Shown: positions 7,493-15,537 of the stretch, piece by piece
How positions within the stretch are numbered: the stretch's first letter is position 1
Layout of the letters: each line of letters opens with the position of its first letter
Assembly (NCBI GenBank): GCA_036824245.1
Contig: DAITAO010000031.1
Coordinates: 1-30,900 of the forward strand
DNA: 30,900 bases
From: JACVRM01 sp036824245
Lineage (GTDB): Bacteria; Actinomycetota; Thermoleophilia; Gaiellales; Gaiellaceae
Direction of reading: 5' to 3'
The notes under the pieces: generated by a model
Databases searched by the model: none
What the model was told of the DNA's origin: nothing
The model's input: the letters and a program-made list of their open reading frames with translations, nothing else
Translations under genes and position numbers: made by a program

Positions 7493-10453
7493 GTGGCAGT
7501 TTGTCCCTCCTGCGGTCAGGAGAATCCGGACGGCTTCCGCTTCTGCGGCGCGTGCGGCGCGCTGCTCGCGATCGACGCGCGAGCGGGTGTGCGCAAGACC
7601 GTCACCGTCCTCTTCTGCGACGTCACCGGCTCGACTGCGCTTGGCGAGTCGGTCGACCCGGAGGCCTTGCGCGGCGTCCTCGCCCGCTACTTCGACCGGA
7701 TGAAGGCGATCGTCGAGCGTCACGGCGGCACGGTGGAGAAGTTCATCGGCGACGCGGTGATGGCCGTGTTTGGGGTGCCGGTCGCGCACGAGGACGACGC
7801 GCTGCGGGCGGTGCGTGTGGCGGCGGAGATGCGCGACGCGCTGCCCGAGCTCGACGTCCAGGCGCGGATCGGCGTCAACACCGGCGAGGTGGTCACCGGC
7901 ACCGAGGAGCGGCTGGCGACGGGCGACGCCGTCAACGTCGCCGCCCGGCTCGAGCAGGCAGCGCAGCCTGGCGAGGTGCTGCTCGGCGCGCCGACGCTCG
8001 CGCTCGTGCGCGAGGCGGTCGAGGTGGAGGAGGTCGAGCCGCTCGCGCTCAAGGGCAAGGCGGAGCCGCTCGCCGCCTACCGGCTGCTGCGCGTGCAGGA
8101 GGCTCCGGAGCGGCGGCACGAGACGCGCTTCGTCGGCCGGGAGCGCGAGCTCGCGCTGCTCCGCGAGGCCTGGGAGCGAGCGCAGAGGGAGCGCAGCTGC
8201 GAGCTCGTCACCGTCGTGGCGGACGCGGGCGTCGGCAAGTCGCGCCTCGTCGCCGAGCTTCTGGGTCGCGTCGAGGCCACCGCCGTCCGCGGCCGCTGCT
8301 TGCCCTACGGGGAGGGGATCACCTACTGGCCGGTGGTCGAGGTCCTGAAGCAGCTCGGCGTGGCGCCCGCCGACGAGGCGGCTGCGGCCGCGATCCGGTC
8401 GCTGCTCCGTGAGACGGAGGTCCAGACCTCGGCGGAGGACATCGCCTGGGCGGTCCGCAAGACGTTCGAGCAGGCGGCGAGCGAGCGGCCGCTGACGGTC
8501 GTCTTCGACGACGTCCACTGGGGCGAGGAGACCTTCCTCGACCTGATCGAGCATGTTGCGCTGCTCTCCACGGGCGCGCCAATCCTGCTCGCCTGCATGG
8601 CACGGCCGGAGCTGCTCGAGCGCCGCCCGCAATGGCCCGTAAGCCTGCGGCTGGAGCCGCTGCCCGCCGACGAGGTGGAGGGGCTCATTCCGCCGCGAAT
8701 CGGTGTCGAGCTGCGGCAGCGGATCGCGCGGGCCGCCGGCGGCAACCCGCTCTTCATCACCGAGATGGTGGCGATGACCGGAGACGAGCAGGCGGACGTC
8801 GTCGTGCCGCCGACGCTGCAGGCGCTGCTGGCCGCGCGCCTCGACCAGCTGGAGCCGCCCGAGCGAGGCGTGCTCGAGCGCGGCGCCGTCGAGGGCGAGA
8901 TCTTCCACCGCGGCGCCGTGCAGGCGCTGGCGCCGGAGGAGCCGCAGGTGACGCCGCGGCTGGCCGCGCTCGTGCGCAAGGAGCTGATCAAGCCGGAGGC
9001 GCCGCAGCTGCCGGGCGAGGACGGCTTCCGCTTCCGCCACCTGCTGATCCGCGACGCCGCCTACGAGGCGCTGGCGAAGGCGACCCGCGCGGACCTGCAC
9101 GAGCGCTTCGCCCGTTGGCTGGAGGAGCACGGCGCGGCCCTCGTCGAGCTGGAGGAGATCCTCGGCTACCACCTCGAGCAGGCCTACCGTTATCGCCGCG
9201 AGCTCGGGCTGGACGACGATGGAAGCCTCGCCGCGGCGGCCCGGCGGCACCTGACGGCGGCCGGCGTCCGGGCTCGCGTCCGCGAAGATATTGCGGCCGT
9301 CAGCCTGCTCGGACGTGCCCTTGCGCTCGTGCCTGCGGGCGACACCGACCTCGCGCTCGAGATGGACCTGCTCGAGGCCCTCCGCGATGCGGGCAGGGGA
9401 AGCGATGCCATCGATTCCGCGCGTTCTCTCGCCGAGCGGGTCGCCGGTAGCGATCGCATCGCCGAGCTCTGCGCCAGGATCATGGAGGGCCTGCTCCGCC
9501 AGTCCTACGAGCCGGAGGGCGCGACCGAGCGGCTGGCCGTGCTCCTGGACGAGGCCTTGCCCGAGTTCGAAGCGGCCGGAGACGACGTCGCGCTCCGCGT
9601 CGCCTACGCGGCGCTCGGCCAGGTGAGGAACCTGCAGGGACAGATGGATGCGTTGCGGGACGCCTATGAGCGCGCCGCCTACCAAGGGCAACGGGCCGGA
9701 AATCCGGACGCGTTCCTCGGCTGGCGGGCGACGGGGCGCTTCTACGGCACGACGCCGGCCTCAGAGCTGCTCGCCTGGCTGGACGAGCAAGAGGCGCGCG
9801 GCATGCGGCACGAGTTCCTCGACGTGCGACGGTCCCTCGCACTCGCGATGCTCGGACGCGTCGACGAGGGGCGGTCGATCATGAGGGACGTGCAGACGAA
9901 GTTCGCGGAGCGCGGCGGCGGCATTGCCCTCGCGAACGTGCTCGGCGGGGCCTCCCTGCAGCTCGCGCTCCTGGCCGGCGATCCTGCGGCCGCAGCCGAG
10001 TCCGGATTGGCAGCGATGCGGCTGTACTCCGAGTTCGGAGAGCGGAGCCTCGCCTCGACGGTGGCCGGAAGGCTCGCAGATGTGCTCTATCAGCTCGACC
10101 GACTCGAGGAGGCCGAGGCCTGGGCGGCGCGCGCTGCGGAGCTCGGAGCGAGTGACGACAAGGTGACACAGATGCTCTGGCGGCAGGTGAAGGCGAAGGT
10201 GGTCGCGCGCCGGGCCGAGCATGCCGACGCAGAGCGGCTCGCCCGCGAGGGGGTCGCGATCGGCGAAAGGACCGACCAGATCAACGTCGTGGCGGACGCC
10301 TACGCCGACCTCGGCGAGGTGCTGGCGCTGGCGGGCCGCGCGGACGAGGCAGCCGGCGCATTCGCCGAAGCACTGGAGCGCTATGAGCGCAAGGAGAACC
10401 TCGTCATGGCCGAGCGGACGCGGGCGCGCCTCGCGGCGAGCCCCGCATACTGA
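7493..10453 (+). CDS. Zn-ribbon / class III adenylate cyclase-like / NACHT-type ATPase / TPR regulator
   Basis: This is a 986-aa multidomain protein. Residues 4-21 form a zinc ribbon (Cys4, Cys7, Cys18, Cys21). Residues 35-205 are a class III nucleotidyl cyclase domain, with metal Asp43 (LFCDVTGST), Lys83 and Asp87 (VEKFIGDAVMAVFG), Asn148 and Arg152 (GDAVNVAARLE). An ATPase domain starts with FVGRERELALL; its P-loop GVGKS is near residue 248 and FDDVHWGEE is a Walker B. From about residue 600 there are helical TPR-like repeats. Adenine-specifying Lys83 is present, but the position seven before Asn148 is Leu rather than Asp, so the product is uncertain. It is probably a cytoplasmic signal-integration protein; the ligand is unknown. 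GTG 7493 fits a leaderless start. Confidence 0.85.
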   Translation: MAVCPSCGQENPDGFRFCGACGALLAIDARAGVRKTVTVLFCDVTGSTALGESVDPEALRGVLARYFDRMKAIVERHGGTVEKFIGDAVMAVFGVPVAHEDDALRAVRVAAEMRDALPELDVQARIGVNTGEVVTGTEERLATGDAVNVAARLEQAAQPGEVLLGAPTLALVREAVEVEEVEPLALKGKAEPLAAYRLLRVQEAPERRHETRFVGRERELALLREAWERAQRERSCELVTVVADAGVGKSRLVAELLGRVEATAVRGRCLPYGEGITYWPVVEVLKQLGVAPADEAAAAAIRSLLRETEVQTSAEDIAWAVRKTFEQAASERPLTVVFDDVHWGEETFLDLIEHVALLSTGAPILLACMARPELLERRPQWPVSLRLEPLPADEVEGLIPPRIGVELRQRIARAAGGNPLFITEMVAMTGDEQADVVVPPTLQALLAARLDQLEPPERGVLERGAVEGEIFHRGAVQALAPEEPQVTPRLAALVRKELIKPEAPQLPGEDGFRFRHLLIRDAAYEALAKATRADLHERFARWLEEHGAALVELEEILGYHLEQAYRYRRELGLDDDGSLAAAARRHLTAAGVRARVREDIAAVSLLGRALALVPAGDTDLALEMDLLEALRDAGRGSDAIDSARSLAERVAGSDRIAELCARIMEGLLRQSYEPEGATERLAVLLDEALPEFEAAGDDVALRVAYAALGQVRNLQGQMDALRDAYERAAYQGQRAGNPDAFLGWRATGRFYGTTPASELLAWLDEQEARGMRHEFLDVRRSLALAMLGRVDEGRSIMRDVQTKFAERGGGIALANVLGGASLQLALLAGDPAAAAESGLAAMRLYSEFGERSLASTVAGRLADVLYQLDRLEEAEAWAARAAELGASDDKVTQMLWRQVKAKVVARRAEHADAERLAREGVAIGERTDQINVVADAYADLGEVLALAGRADEAAGAFAEALERYERKENLVMAERTRARLAASPAY

Positions 10454-10504
10454 GCCACGCACGGCGGAGGCCGGCCAGCCCGATAAGACGCCGAGACCGG
10501 CCGC

Positions 10505-10510
10505 TAGCAT
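10505..10510 (+). promoter_or_regulatory. Leaderless-type -10 box for pcrA
   Basis: TAGCAT is followed by 6 nt (CGAGTC) and GTG 10517, the same hexamer and spacing as at the VanZ gene. No ribosome binding site lies between them. Confidence 0.55.
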
Positions 10511-10516
10511 CGAGTC

Positions 10517-12661
10517 GTGGCGGTCGTCTCACCTGATCAGTACCTCGCCGACCTCAACGACGCGCAGCGCGAGGCCGTTCTCGCCACCGAGGGCCCGCTG
10601 CTCGTCGTCGCCGGAGCCGGCTCCGGCAAGACGCGCGTGCTCACGTATCGCGTCGCGCACCTCGTGCGCGCCTGCGGCGTGAAGCCGAACGAGATCCTCG
10701 CCATCACGTTCACCAACAAGGCCGCCAACGAGATGCGCACCCGGCTGGACGATCTCCTCGAGGACGCGGCCCGCCCCATCTGGATCCTCACGTTCCACGC
10801 TGCGTGCGGCCGCATCCTGCGCCGCGAGGCGGCGCGGCTCGGCTACAAGACCAACTTCACGATCTACGACCAGGCCGACCAGGTGCGGCTCGTCAAGGCC
10901 TGCCTCGAGGAGCTCGAGCGCGACCCGAAGCGCTTCGTGCCCCGTGGTGTGCACGCGCAGATCTCGAAGGCGAAGAACGAGCTCGTCTCGCCGAATGACT
11001 ACCGCGAGCGGGTCGCCTCGTTCTTCGACCAGACGGTCGCGGACGTGTACGAGCTCTACCAGCAGCGGCTCTTCGGCTCCAATGCCGTCGACTTCGACGA
11101 TCTGCTGATGCTGACCGTCGACGTCCTGGAGCGCTTCCCCGAGGCGCGCGAGCGCTGGCAGAAGGCCTTTCGCTACGTGGTCGTGGACGAGTACCAGGAC
11201 ACGAACCACGCGCAGTACCGGCTCCTGCAACTCCTGGCCGGCAAGCATCGCAACGTCTGTGCCGTGGGCGACCCCGACCAGAGTGTCTATAGTTTCCGCG
11301 GCGCTGACATTCGTAATATTCTGGAGTTCGAGCGCGATTTCCCCGGCACGCAGGTGATCGCCCTGGAGCAGAACTACCGCTCGACGAACACGATCCTGCG
11401 CGCGGCCAACCACGTCATCGCGAACAACACGGAGCGCAAGCCAAAGAATCTCTGGTCGGAACTCGGCGAAGGCGATCCTGTCCGCGTCCTGGAGGTCGAG
11501 GACGAGCACGCCGAGGCCCGCTTCGTCGCCGCCCAGATCGTGCGGCTCGTCGACGAGGGCTTCAACGGCCGAGAGATCGCGGTCTTCTACCGGACGAACG
11601 CGCAGTCCCGCGTGCTCGAGGACGTGCTCGTGCGCCAGGACGTCGCCTACCAGGTGATCGGCGGGCCGCGCTTCTACGAGCGCGCCGAGGTCAAGGACGT
11701 GATCGCCTACCTGCAGGCGATCGACAACACCGCCGACGCGGTGTCGCTGCAGCGCATCGCCAACCGGCCGCGGCGGGGCATAGGCGACACCACGCTCGGG
11801 CGCCTCGCCACGCACGCGGAGGCGATGGGAGTAACGCTCTACGAGGCGCTCGACCGCGCCGAGGAGGCAGGCGTATCCGGAGCGCCGCTGCGCGCGGTGC
11901 AGGGCCTCTGGCGTCTACTCCAGGCCTTGCAGGCCGGGACGCACGAGTTGACCGTTCCGGCGCTTGTCGAGCGCGTGCTCGAGGACAGCGGCTACCTGGA
12001 CGCACTCGCCGCCGAGCGGACGATCGAGGCGCAGGGACGGATGGAGAACCTGCGCGAGCTCGTCGGAGTCGCGCAGGAGTACCAGTCCGGCGCCGCCGAG
12101 CCGAGTCTTTCGCACTTCCTGCAGGAGATCTCGCTCTACTCCGACCAGGACGCCATGCGCGAAGCGGAAAGCCTCGTCACGCTGATGACGCTCCACAACG
12201 CCAAGGGCCTTGAGTTCCGTGCTGTGTTCGTGATCGGGATGGAGGAGGGCATTTTCCCGCACTCGAGGTCGATCGAGGAGCAGTCGCTCGAGGAGGAACG
12301 CCGCCTCTGCTACGTGGGACTGACGCGGGCGCAGGAGCGGCTCACCCTCACGCACACGACGACACGCTCGCTCTACGGCAACCGCAACTACAACCTCCCG
12401 TCGCGCTTTCTCGACGAGCTGGCGTCCGAGGGCGTCGAGCGGGAGCGCCTGCGCCCCGCCTCGTGGAGCGGCTACGGGGCGGTGACGCCGCGCACCGATG
12501 TCCCAGAGCTCGCCACGGGCGACTCGGTGCGCCACGGGACGCTCGGCGAAGGCGTCGTGACGGGGGTCGAGGCGGGCGGCATCGTGACGGTGCGTTTCGC
12601 CGAGGACGGGGCCGAGCGGAGGCTCGTGCTCGAGTACGCGCCGCTCGAGCGCATCCCGTAA
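10517..12661 (+). CDS. pcrA: ATP-dependent DNA helicase PcrA/UvrD
   Basis: This is a 714-aa superfamily 1A helicase of normal length. Motifs in order: Q-motif LNDAQREAV, Walker A AGAGSGKTRVLTYR (motif I), ITFTNKAANEM (Ia), VVDEYQDTNHAQY (II), GDPDQSVYSFRGAD (III), QNYRSTNTIL (IV), LMTLHNAKGLEF (V) and YVGLTRAQERL (VI). The final ~60 residues, GDSVRHGTLGEGVV onward, form the Tudor-like domain that contacts RNA polymerase in PcrA. It unwinds DNA 3'-5' in nucleotide-excision and transcription-coupled repair and in replication conflicts. Its TAA stop forms part of the promoter of the next gene. One short segment (11287-11342) has codon use unlike the rest. Confidence 0.96.
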   Translation: MAVVSPDQYLADLNDAQREAVLATEGPLLVVAGAGSGKTRVLTYRVAHLVRACGVKPNEILAITFTNKAANEMRTRLDDLLEDAARPIWILTFHAACGRILRREAARLGYKTNFTIYDQADQVRLVKACLEELERDPKRFVPRGVHAQISKAKNELVSPNDYRERVASFFDQTVADVYELYQQRLFGSNAVDFDDLLMLTVDVLERFPEARERWQKAFRYVVVDEYQDTNHAQYRLLQLLAGKHRNVCAVGDPDQSVYSFRGADIRNILEFERDFPGTQVIALEQNYRSTNTILRAANHVIANNTERKPKNLWSELGEGDPVRVLEVEDEHAEARFVAAQIVRLVDEGFNGREIAVFYRTNAQSRVLEDVLVRQDVAYQVIGGPRFYERAEVKDVIAYLQAIDNTADAVSLQRIANRPRRGIGDTTLGRLATHAEAMGVTLYEALDRAEEAGVSGAPLRAVQGLWRLLQALQAGTHELTVPALVERVLEDSGYLDALAAERTIEAQGRMENLRELVGVAQEYQSGAAEPSLSHFLQEISLYSDQDAMREAESLVTLMTLHNAKGLEFRAVFVIGMEEGIFPHSRSIEEQSLEEERRLCYVGLTRAQERLTLTHTTTRSLYGNRNYNLPSRFLDELASEGVERERLRPASWSGYGAVTPRTDVPELATGDSVRHGTLGEGVVTGVEAGGIVTVRFAEDGAERRLVLEYAPLERIP

Positions 12662-12664
12662 TCT
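12659..12664 (+). promoter_or_regulatory. Leaderless-type -10 box overlapping the pcrA stop codon
   Basis: TAATCT (12659-12664) starts with the TAA stop of pcrA and is followed by 6 nt (CGGGCC) and ATG 12671. This is the same TANNNT-N6-start layout as at three other genes here. Confidence 0.5.
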
Positions 12665-12670
12665 CGGGCC

Positions 12671-13906
12671 ATGCTGCAGACAGCGCAGATCACGATCCGG
12701 ACGCCGGCTGAGGACGAGCTCAAGCGCTTCCTGGAGACGACCGAGACGGCCTTCGGGGAAGCGCTGCACGAGGACGACGCGAAGCGCTGGGGAGCGCTGC
12801 TCGACCTCGAGCGGCAGTTCTGGGCGCTCGACGGCGACCTGCCCGTCGGCACCGCCGGTACCTACACGCTTCGCCTGACCGTGCCAGGCGGCGAGCTGCC
12901 CACCGCGGGCGTGACGATGGTGGGCGTCCACCCGAGCCACCGGCGGCGCGGGATCATGACCGACCTGATGCGGCGGCAGCTCGACGACGCGCACGAGCGC
13001 GGCGAGCCGCTTGCCGCGCTGTGGGCCTCGGAAGCGCCCATCTACGGCCGCTTCGGCTACGGAATCGCCACGTTGGCGACGCGCATCGACGCCGACCGCG
13101 ATCGCATCGTCTTTCGCCGGCCCGACGAGCCGGCCGGTCGCACACGCCTCGTCGACCTCGAGGCGGCCGCCGAGATCCTGCCGCCGATCTACGACCGCGT
13201 GCGCCGCGAGAGCGCCGGAACGATCGACCGGTCGGAGCTCTGGTGGAAGAACCTCAAGCTCGCAGACCCCGAGCACTGGCGGCACGGCGCCGGCCCGCTC
13301 TTCTGTGCGGTCCTCGAGGTCGACGGCGAGCCCGAGGGCTATGCCCTGTACCGCGTCCGGGGATCTTGGGAGGAGGGGATGCCCGGCGGCAAGCTGGAGG
13401 TGCGCGAGGCGCTCGGCACGACGCCGCTGGCGATGCGCGAGATCTGGCGCTTCCTCTTCGGGATCGATCTCGTCCAACGCGTGCGCTCGTGGCTGCTCAC
13501 ACCCGACCATCCGCTTTTCCTCTCGGTCACGGAGCCGCGGCGGCTCCGCATCGGGATCGGTGACGGTCTGTGGCTGCGGCTCGTGGACGTCGAAGCTGCG
13601 CTCACGGCTCGCTCCTATTCCGCGGACGGCAGCGTCGTCCTCGACGTGCACGACTCCTTCTGCAACTGGAACGAAGGGGTCTGGGGACTCACCGTCTCTT
13701 CAGGCAGCGCGCACGTGGACCGCGACGGCGGCGAGCCCGAGCTGCGCCTGGACGTTGGCGACCTCGCCTCCGTCTACCTGGGCGGCTTCAGCTTCGAGGG
13801 CCTTCGTCGCGCCGGGCGCGTCGACGAGCTCGCAGACGGCGCCGTGGAGCGTGCCGACCTGCTCTTCCGCACCGCGGTGACGCCGTGGTGCGCCGAGATC
13901 TTCTAG
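12671..13906 (+). CDS. Eis-like GNAT N-acetyltransferase
   Basis: This 411-aa protein has the three-part Eis architecture: an N-terminal GNAT domain with the acetyl-CoA loop VGVHPSHRRRGIMTDLM (about residues 90-106) and YGRFGYGIAT, a second GNAT-like domain in the middle, and a C-terminal SCP2-like sterol-carrier domain (roughly 300-411). It ends WCAEIF; the free carboxylate of the last Phe acts in catalysis in Eis enzymes. Mycobacterial Eis acetylates aminoglycosides and peptides at several amines, but most actinobacterial homologues have no tested substrate, so resistance should not be assumed. It sits downstream of pcrA with its own promoter-like box, no visible Shine-Dalgarno, and ATG 12671 as the only reasonable start. 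Confidence 0.87.
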   Translation: MLQTAQITIRTPAEDELKRFLETTETAFGEALHEDDAKRWGALLDLERQFWALDGDLPVGTAGTYTLRLTVPGGELPTAGVTMVGVHPSHRRRGIMTDLMRRQLDDAHERGEPLAALWASEAPIYGRFGYGIATLATRIDADRDRIVFRRPDEPAGRTRLVDLEAAAEILPPIYDRVRRESAGTIDRSELWWKNLKLADPEHWRHGAGPLFCAVLEVDGEPEGYALYRVRGSWEEGMPGGKLEVREALGTTPLAMREIWRFLFGIDLVQRVRSWLLTPDHPLFLSVTEPRRLRIGIGDGLWLRLVDVEAALTARSYSADGSVVLDVHDSFCNWNEGVWGLTVSSGSAHVDRDGGEPELRLDVGDLASVYLGGFSFEGLRRAGRVDELADGAVERADLLFRTAVTPWCAEIF

Positions 13907-13948
13907 CAGTCGTTGCTCAGAGTTTGACGAGGCCTAACCGGGGCCATA

Positions 13949-13965
13949 CCCGCGCCGAACGCGGG
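13949..13965. repeat. Inverted repeat (6-bp stem) between GNAT and lipoprotein genes
   Basis: CCCGCG-CCGAA-CGCGGG. It lies 42 nt after the GNAT stop and 6 nt before the TAGGCT box of the next gene. There is no T-tract, so it is a weak terminator candidate or an operator. Nothing else stands out in 13907-14004 except the promoter box and ribosome binding site. Confidence 0.4.
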
Positions 13966-13971
13966 CGCTCG

Positions 13972-13977
13972 TAGGCT
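13972..13977 (+). promoter_or_regulatory. Putative -10 box for the lipoprotein gene
   Basis: TAGGCT would start transcription near 13984. A strong ribosome binding site GAAGGAGG (13991-13998) then lies 6 nt before GTG 14005. Unlike neighbouring genes this one therefore has a leader. Confidence 0.4.
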
Positions 13978-14004
13978 GGCTCCACCTGCGGAAGGAGGCC
14001 TTAC

Positions 14005-14298
14005 GTGACCACGACGATCCCACGCGTGATCGCGCTTGCTGCGGCGCTCCTCGCCGGCCTCACGCTGGCGCTGGCGGGCTGCGGCGACGACGACGAGCCG
14101 GCTTCGGACACGACGCCGACTCTCAGCGATGCGACCACGACGGACGGCACGACGACGGAAGACACGACCACCGAGGGCACCACCACCGAGGATACGACGA
14201 CCGATGAGGGCACGACCACGAACGGCACCACGACGGACGACGACGGCAGCGGCGACGACAACAGCGGTCCCGGAGGGGGCGGCTCCGGCTCCGGCTAA
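14005..14298 (+). CDS. Thr/Asp-rich putative lipoprotein
   Basis: This is a 97-aa secreted protein. Residues 1-25 form a lipoprotein signal peptide with a hydrophobic core and lipobox LALAGC, giving lipidated Cys26. The mature part has no recognisable fold. It starts CGDDDEPASD, has seven TTTxx-like pentapeptides (residues 44-79), then an Asp/Gly/Ser tail ending GSGSG. Such acidic, Thr-rich tails often serve as extended, possibly O-glycosylated, surface linkers, which is inference. GTG 14005 follows a strong ribosome binding site. The 3' end overlaps the convergent malQ stop by 4 nt. No functional partner is evident. Confidence 0.72.
   Translation: MTTTIPRVIALAAALLAGLTLALAGCGDDDEPASDTTPTLSDATTTDGTTTEDTTTEGTTTEDTTTDEGTTTNGTTTDDDGSGDDNSGPGGGGSGSG
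14134..14241 (+). repeat. Degenerate 15-nt tandem repeat coding TTTxx
   Basis: Seven successive units encode TTTDG, TTTED, TTTEG, TTTED, TTTDEG, TTTNG and TTTDD inside the lipoprotein gene. One unit carries an extra codon. Synonymous variation between units shows the repeat is not brand new. Confidence 0.8.
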
Positions 14299-15497
14299 CC
14301 GCTCCGGGCTGATGCCTCCGTCAGCTCTCGAAGCCGCGCGGCCGGCTCCTCGGAGAGCTGGCCGCGCCGCAACCGCCAGCGCCAGTTCGCGGCTTGCCGG
14401 CCAGGTGTATTCATCCGCGCCTCGCTGCCGAGCCCCAGCACGTCCTGCGCAGGCATGATCGCGAGCGCCGCACGCGAGGAGAGCGTCAGGTCTATCAGCG
14501 ACCAGTGAGGCTCGGATGGGTCGAGGTGGGTGCGTGCGCGCGTCCGCTGCGGCAGTGACCGGAACCAGCCGACCGCCGTGTCGTTGTCGTGCGTCCCCGT
14601 GTAGACGACCTGATTGGCGCGGTGGTTCTCGAGCCTGTGCGGGCTTGCCCTCCCGCCCTCGAACGCCCACTGCATCACAACCATGCCGGGCAGCCCGAAA
14701 TCGTCACGCAGCCGGTGCACCGGGGGCGTGATCAACCCGAGGTCCTCGGCGATGACCGGCAGCCGGCCCAGTTCGCGTTGCACGGTGCCGAGCAGCTCAT
14801 GCCCCAGTGCCCGCCGCCAGACGCCGCGCCGTGCGGTCTTCAGGCCGGCCGGGACCGCCCAGTAGGCCACCAGGCCGCGGAAATGATCGATGCGGGTCAA
14901 GTCGGTGAGCTCGAACGCGCGTCGGAAGCGCTCGATCCACCAGCGGAAGCCCGTCGCCCGGTGCGCATGCCAGTCGTACAGCGGGTTGCGCCACAGCTGG
15001 CCGTTGCGGGAGTAGTCGTCGGGCGGCACACCGGCTACGGCACCTGCCTGGAAGAGCTCGGGATGGAGGACGTGATCGGCGCTTCCCGGCGCTACGTAGA
15101 TCGGCAGGTCGCCGATCAGCCGCACGCCGCGCGCCGCGGCGTAGGACCGCAGCCGGCCCCACTCACGCTCGAAGCGCACCTGCTCCGCAATTGCCTCGGG
15201 GCCCGCGAAGGCGGCCCAGTCGCCTGTCCAGAACGGATGTCGTGCGACGAAGTCCGCCAACTCGGCCGCCGACACGGCCGCGCGGGGCTCGGCGAGCAAA
15301 CCGCGCCACGCCGCGAAGGCGGACGCCGACCAGTACGGCGACCCTCCCGCGTCAGGCGGTCCGAGGGGCAGGATCTGCCACCATGACTGTCCGGCGGCGG
15401 CCAGCCAGTCCACGAACTGGTAGGCCTGCTCGTCCAGGCACCCACCCGGCAACGAGGTGGGATGTAGCAGGATGCCGCTCGAGCGCGGTAGCTTCAC
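14295..15497 (-). CDS. malQ: 4-alpha-glucanotransferase (amylomaltase), compact form
   Basis: This is a 400-aa GH77 enzyme; most MalQ proteins have about 500 or more residues. Family motifs are SSGILLHPTSLPGG at the start, WWQILPLGPPDAGGSPYWSASAF, GDLPIYVAPGSADHVLHPELF, GVPPDDYSRNGQLWRNPLYDW, the catalytic Asp in TRIDHFRG, acid/base Glu in VIAEDLGLIT and THDNDTAVGW. The shortening falls mainly between SPYWSASAF and GDWAAF, a region that is longer in typical members. It disproportionates malto-oligosaccharides. GTG 15497 gives the natural N-terminus KLPRSSG; the frame is open further upstream. The gene is divergent from glgE with 40 nt between them, so the two may share control. Confidence 0.92.
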   Translation of the reverse strand: MKLPRSSGILLHPTSLPGGCLDEQAYQFVDWLAAAGQSWWQILPLGPPDAGGSPYWSASAFAAWRGLLAEPRAAVSAAELADFVARHPFWTGDWAAFAGPEAIAEQVRFEREWGRLRSYAAARGVRLIGDLPIYVAPGSADHVLHPELFQAGAVAGVPPDDYSRNGQLWRNPLYDWHAHRATGFRWWIERFRRAFELTDLTRIDHFRGLVAYWAVPAGLKTARRGVWRRALGHELLGTVQRELGRLPVIAEDLGLITPPVHRLRDDFGLPGMVVMQWAFEGGRASPHRLENHRANQVVYTGTHDNDTAVGWFRSLPQRTRARTHLDPSEPHWSLIDLTLSSRAALAIMPAQDVLGLGSEARMNTPGRQAANWRWRLRRGQLSEEPAARLRELTEASARSG

Positions 15498-15502
15498 CCG
15501 TT

Positions 15503-15508
15503 TAGTTT
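15503..15508 (+). promoter_or_regulatory. Putative -10 box for the glgE operon
   Basis: TAGTTT in the 40-nt malQ-glgE spacer would give a leader of about 23 nt containing GAAAGG (15521-15526) before ATG 15538. This is the most AT-rich hexamer in the spacer. There is no matching -35 box. Confidence 0.35.
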
Positions 15509-15537
15509 CGCCACTTCTCTGAAAGGCAGCTGTCCCG

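Noticed and set aside
7172..9691. 839-codon open frame on the minus strand opposite the cyclase gene
   Set aside because: It is the mirror of GC-rich coding DNA: composition is His/Arg/Gly/Leu-rich with no domain, and the plus strand carries clear motifs throughout.
11314..11319. TAATAT as an internal promoter in pcrA
   Set aside because: No downstream start codon, ribosome binding site or gene would be served; it is noted only as part of the rare-codon patch.
12671..13906. Eis-like gene as an aminoglycoside-resistance determinant
   Set aside because: Architecture alone does not establish substrate; environmental homologues are common and mostly uncharacterised.
13949..13965. Rho-independent terminator after the GNAT gene
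   Set aside because: The stem is only 6 bp and no T-tract follows, so it is kept as an inverted repeat of unknown role.
14134..14241. Possible CRISPR or VNTR array
   Set aside because: There are no spacers; the repeats are contiguous, in frame and encode Thr-rich pentapeptides in a lipoprotein.
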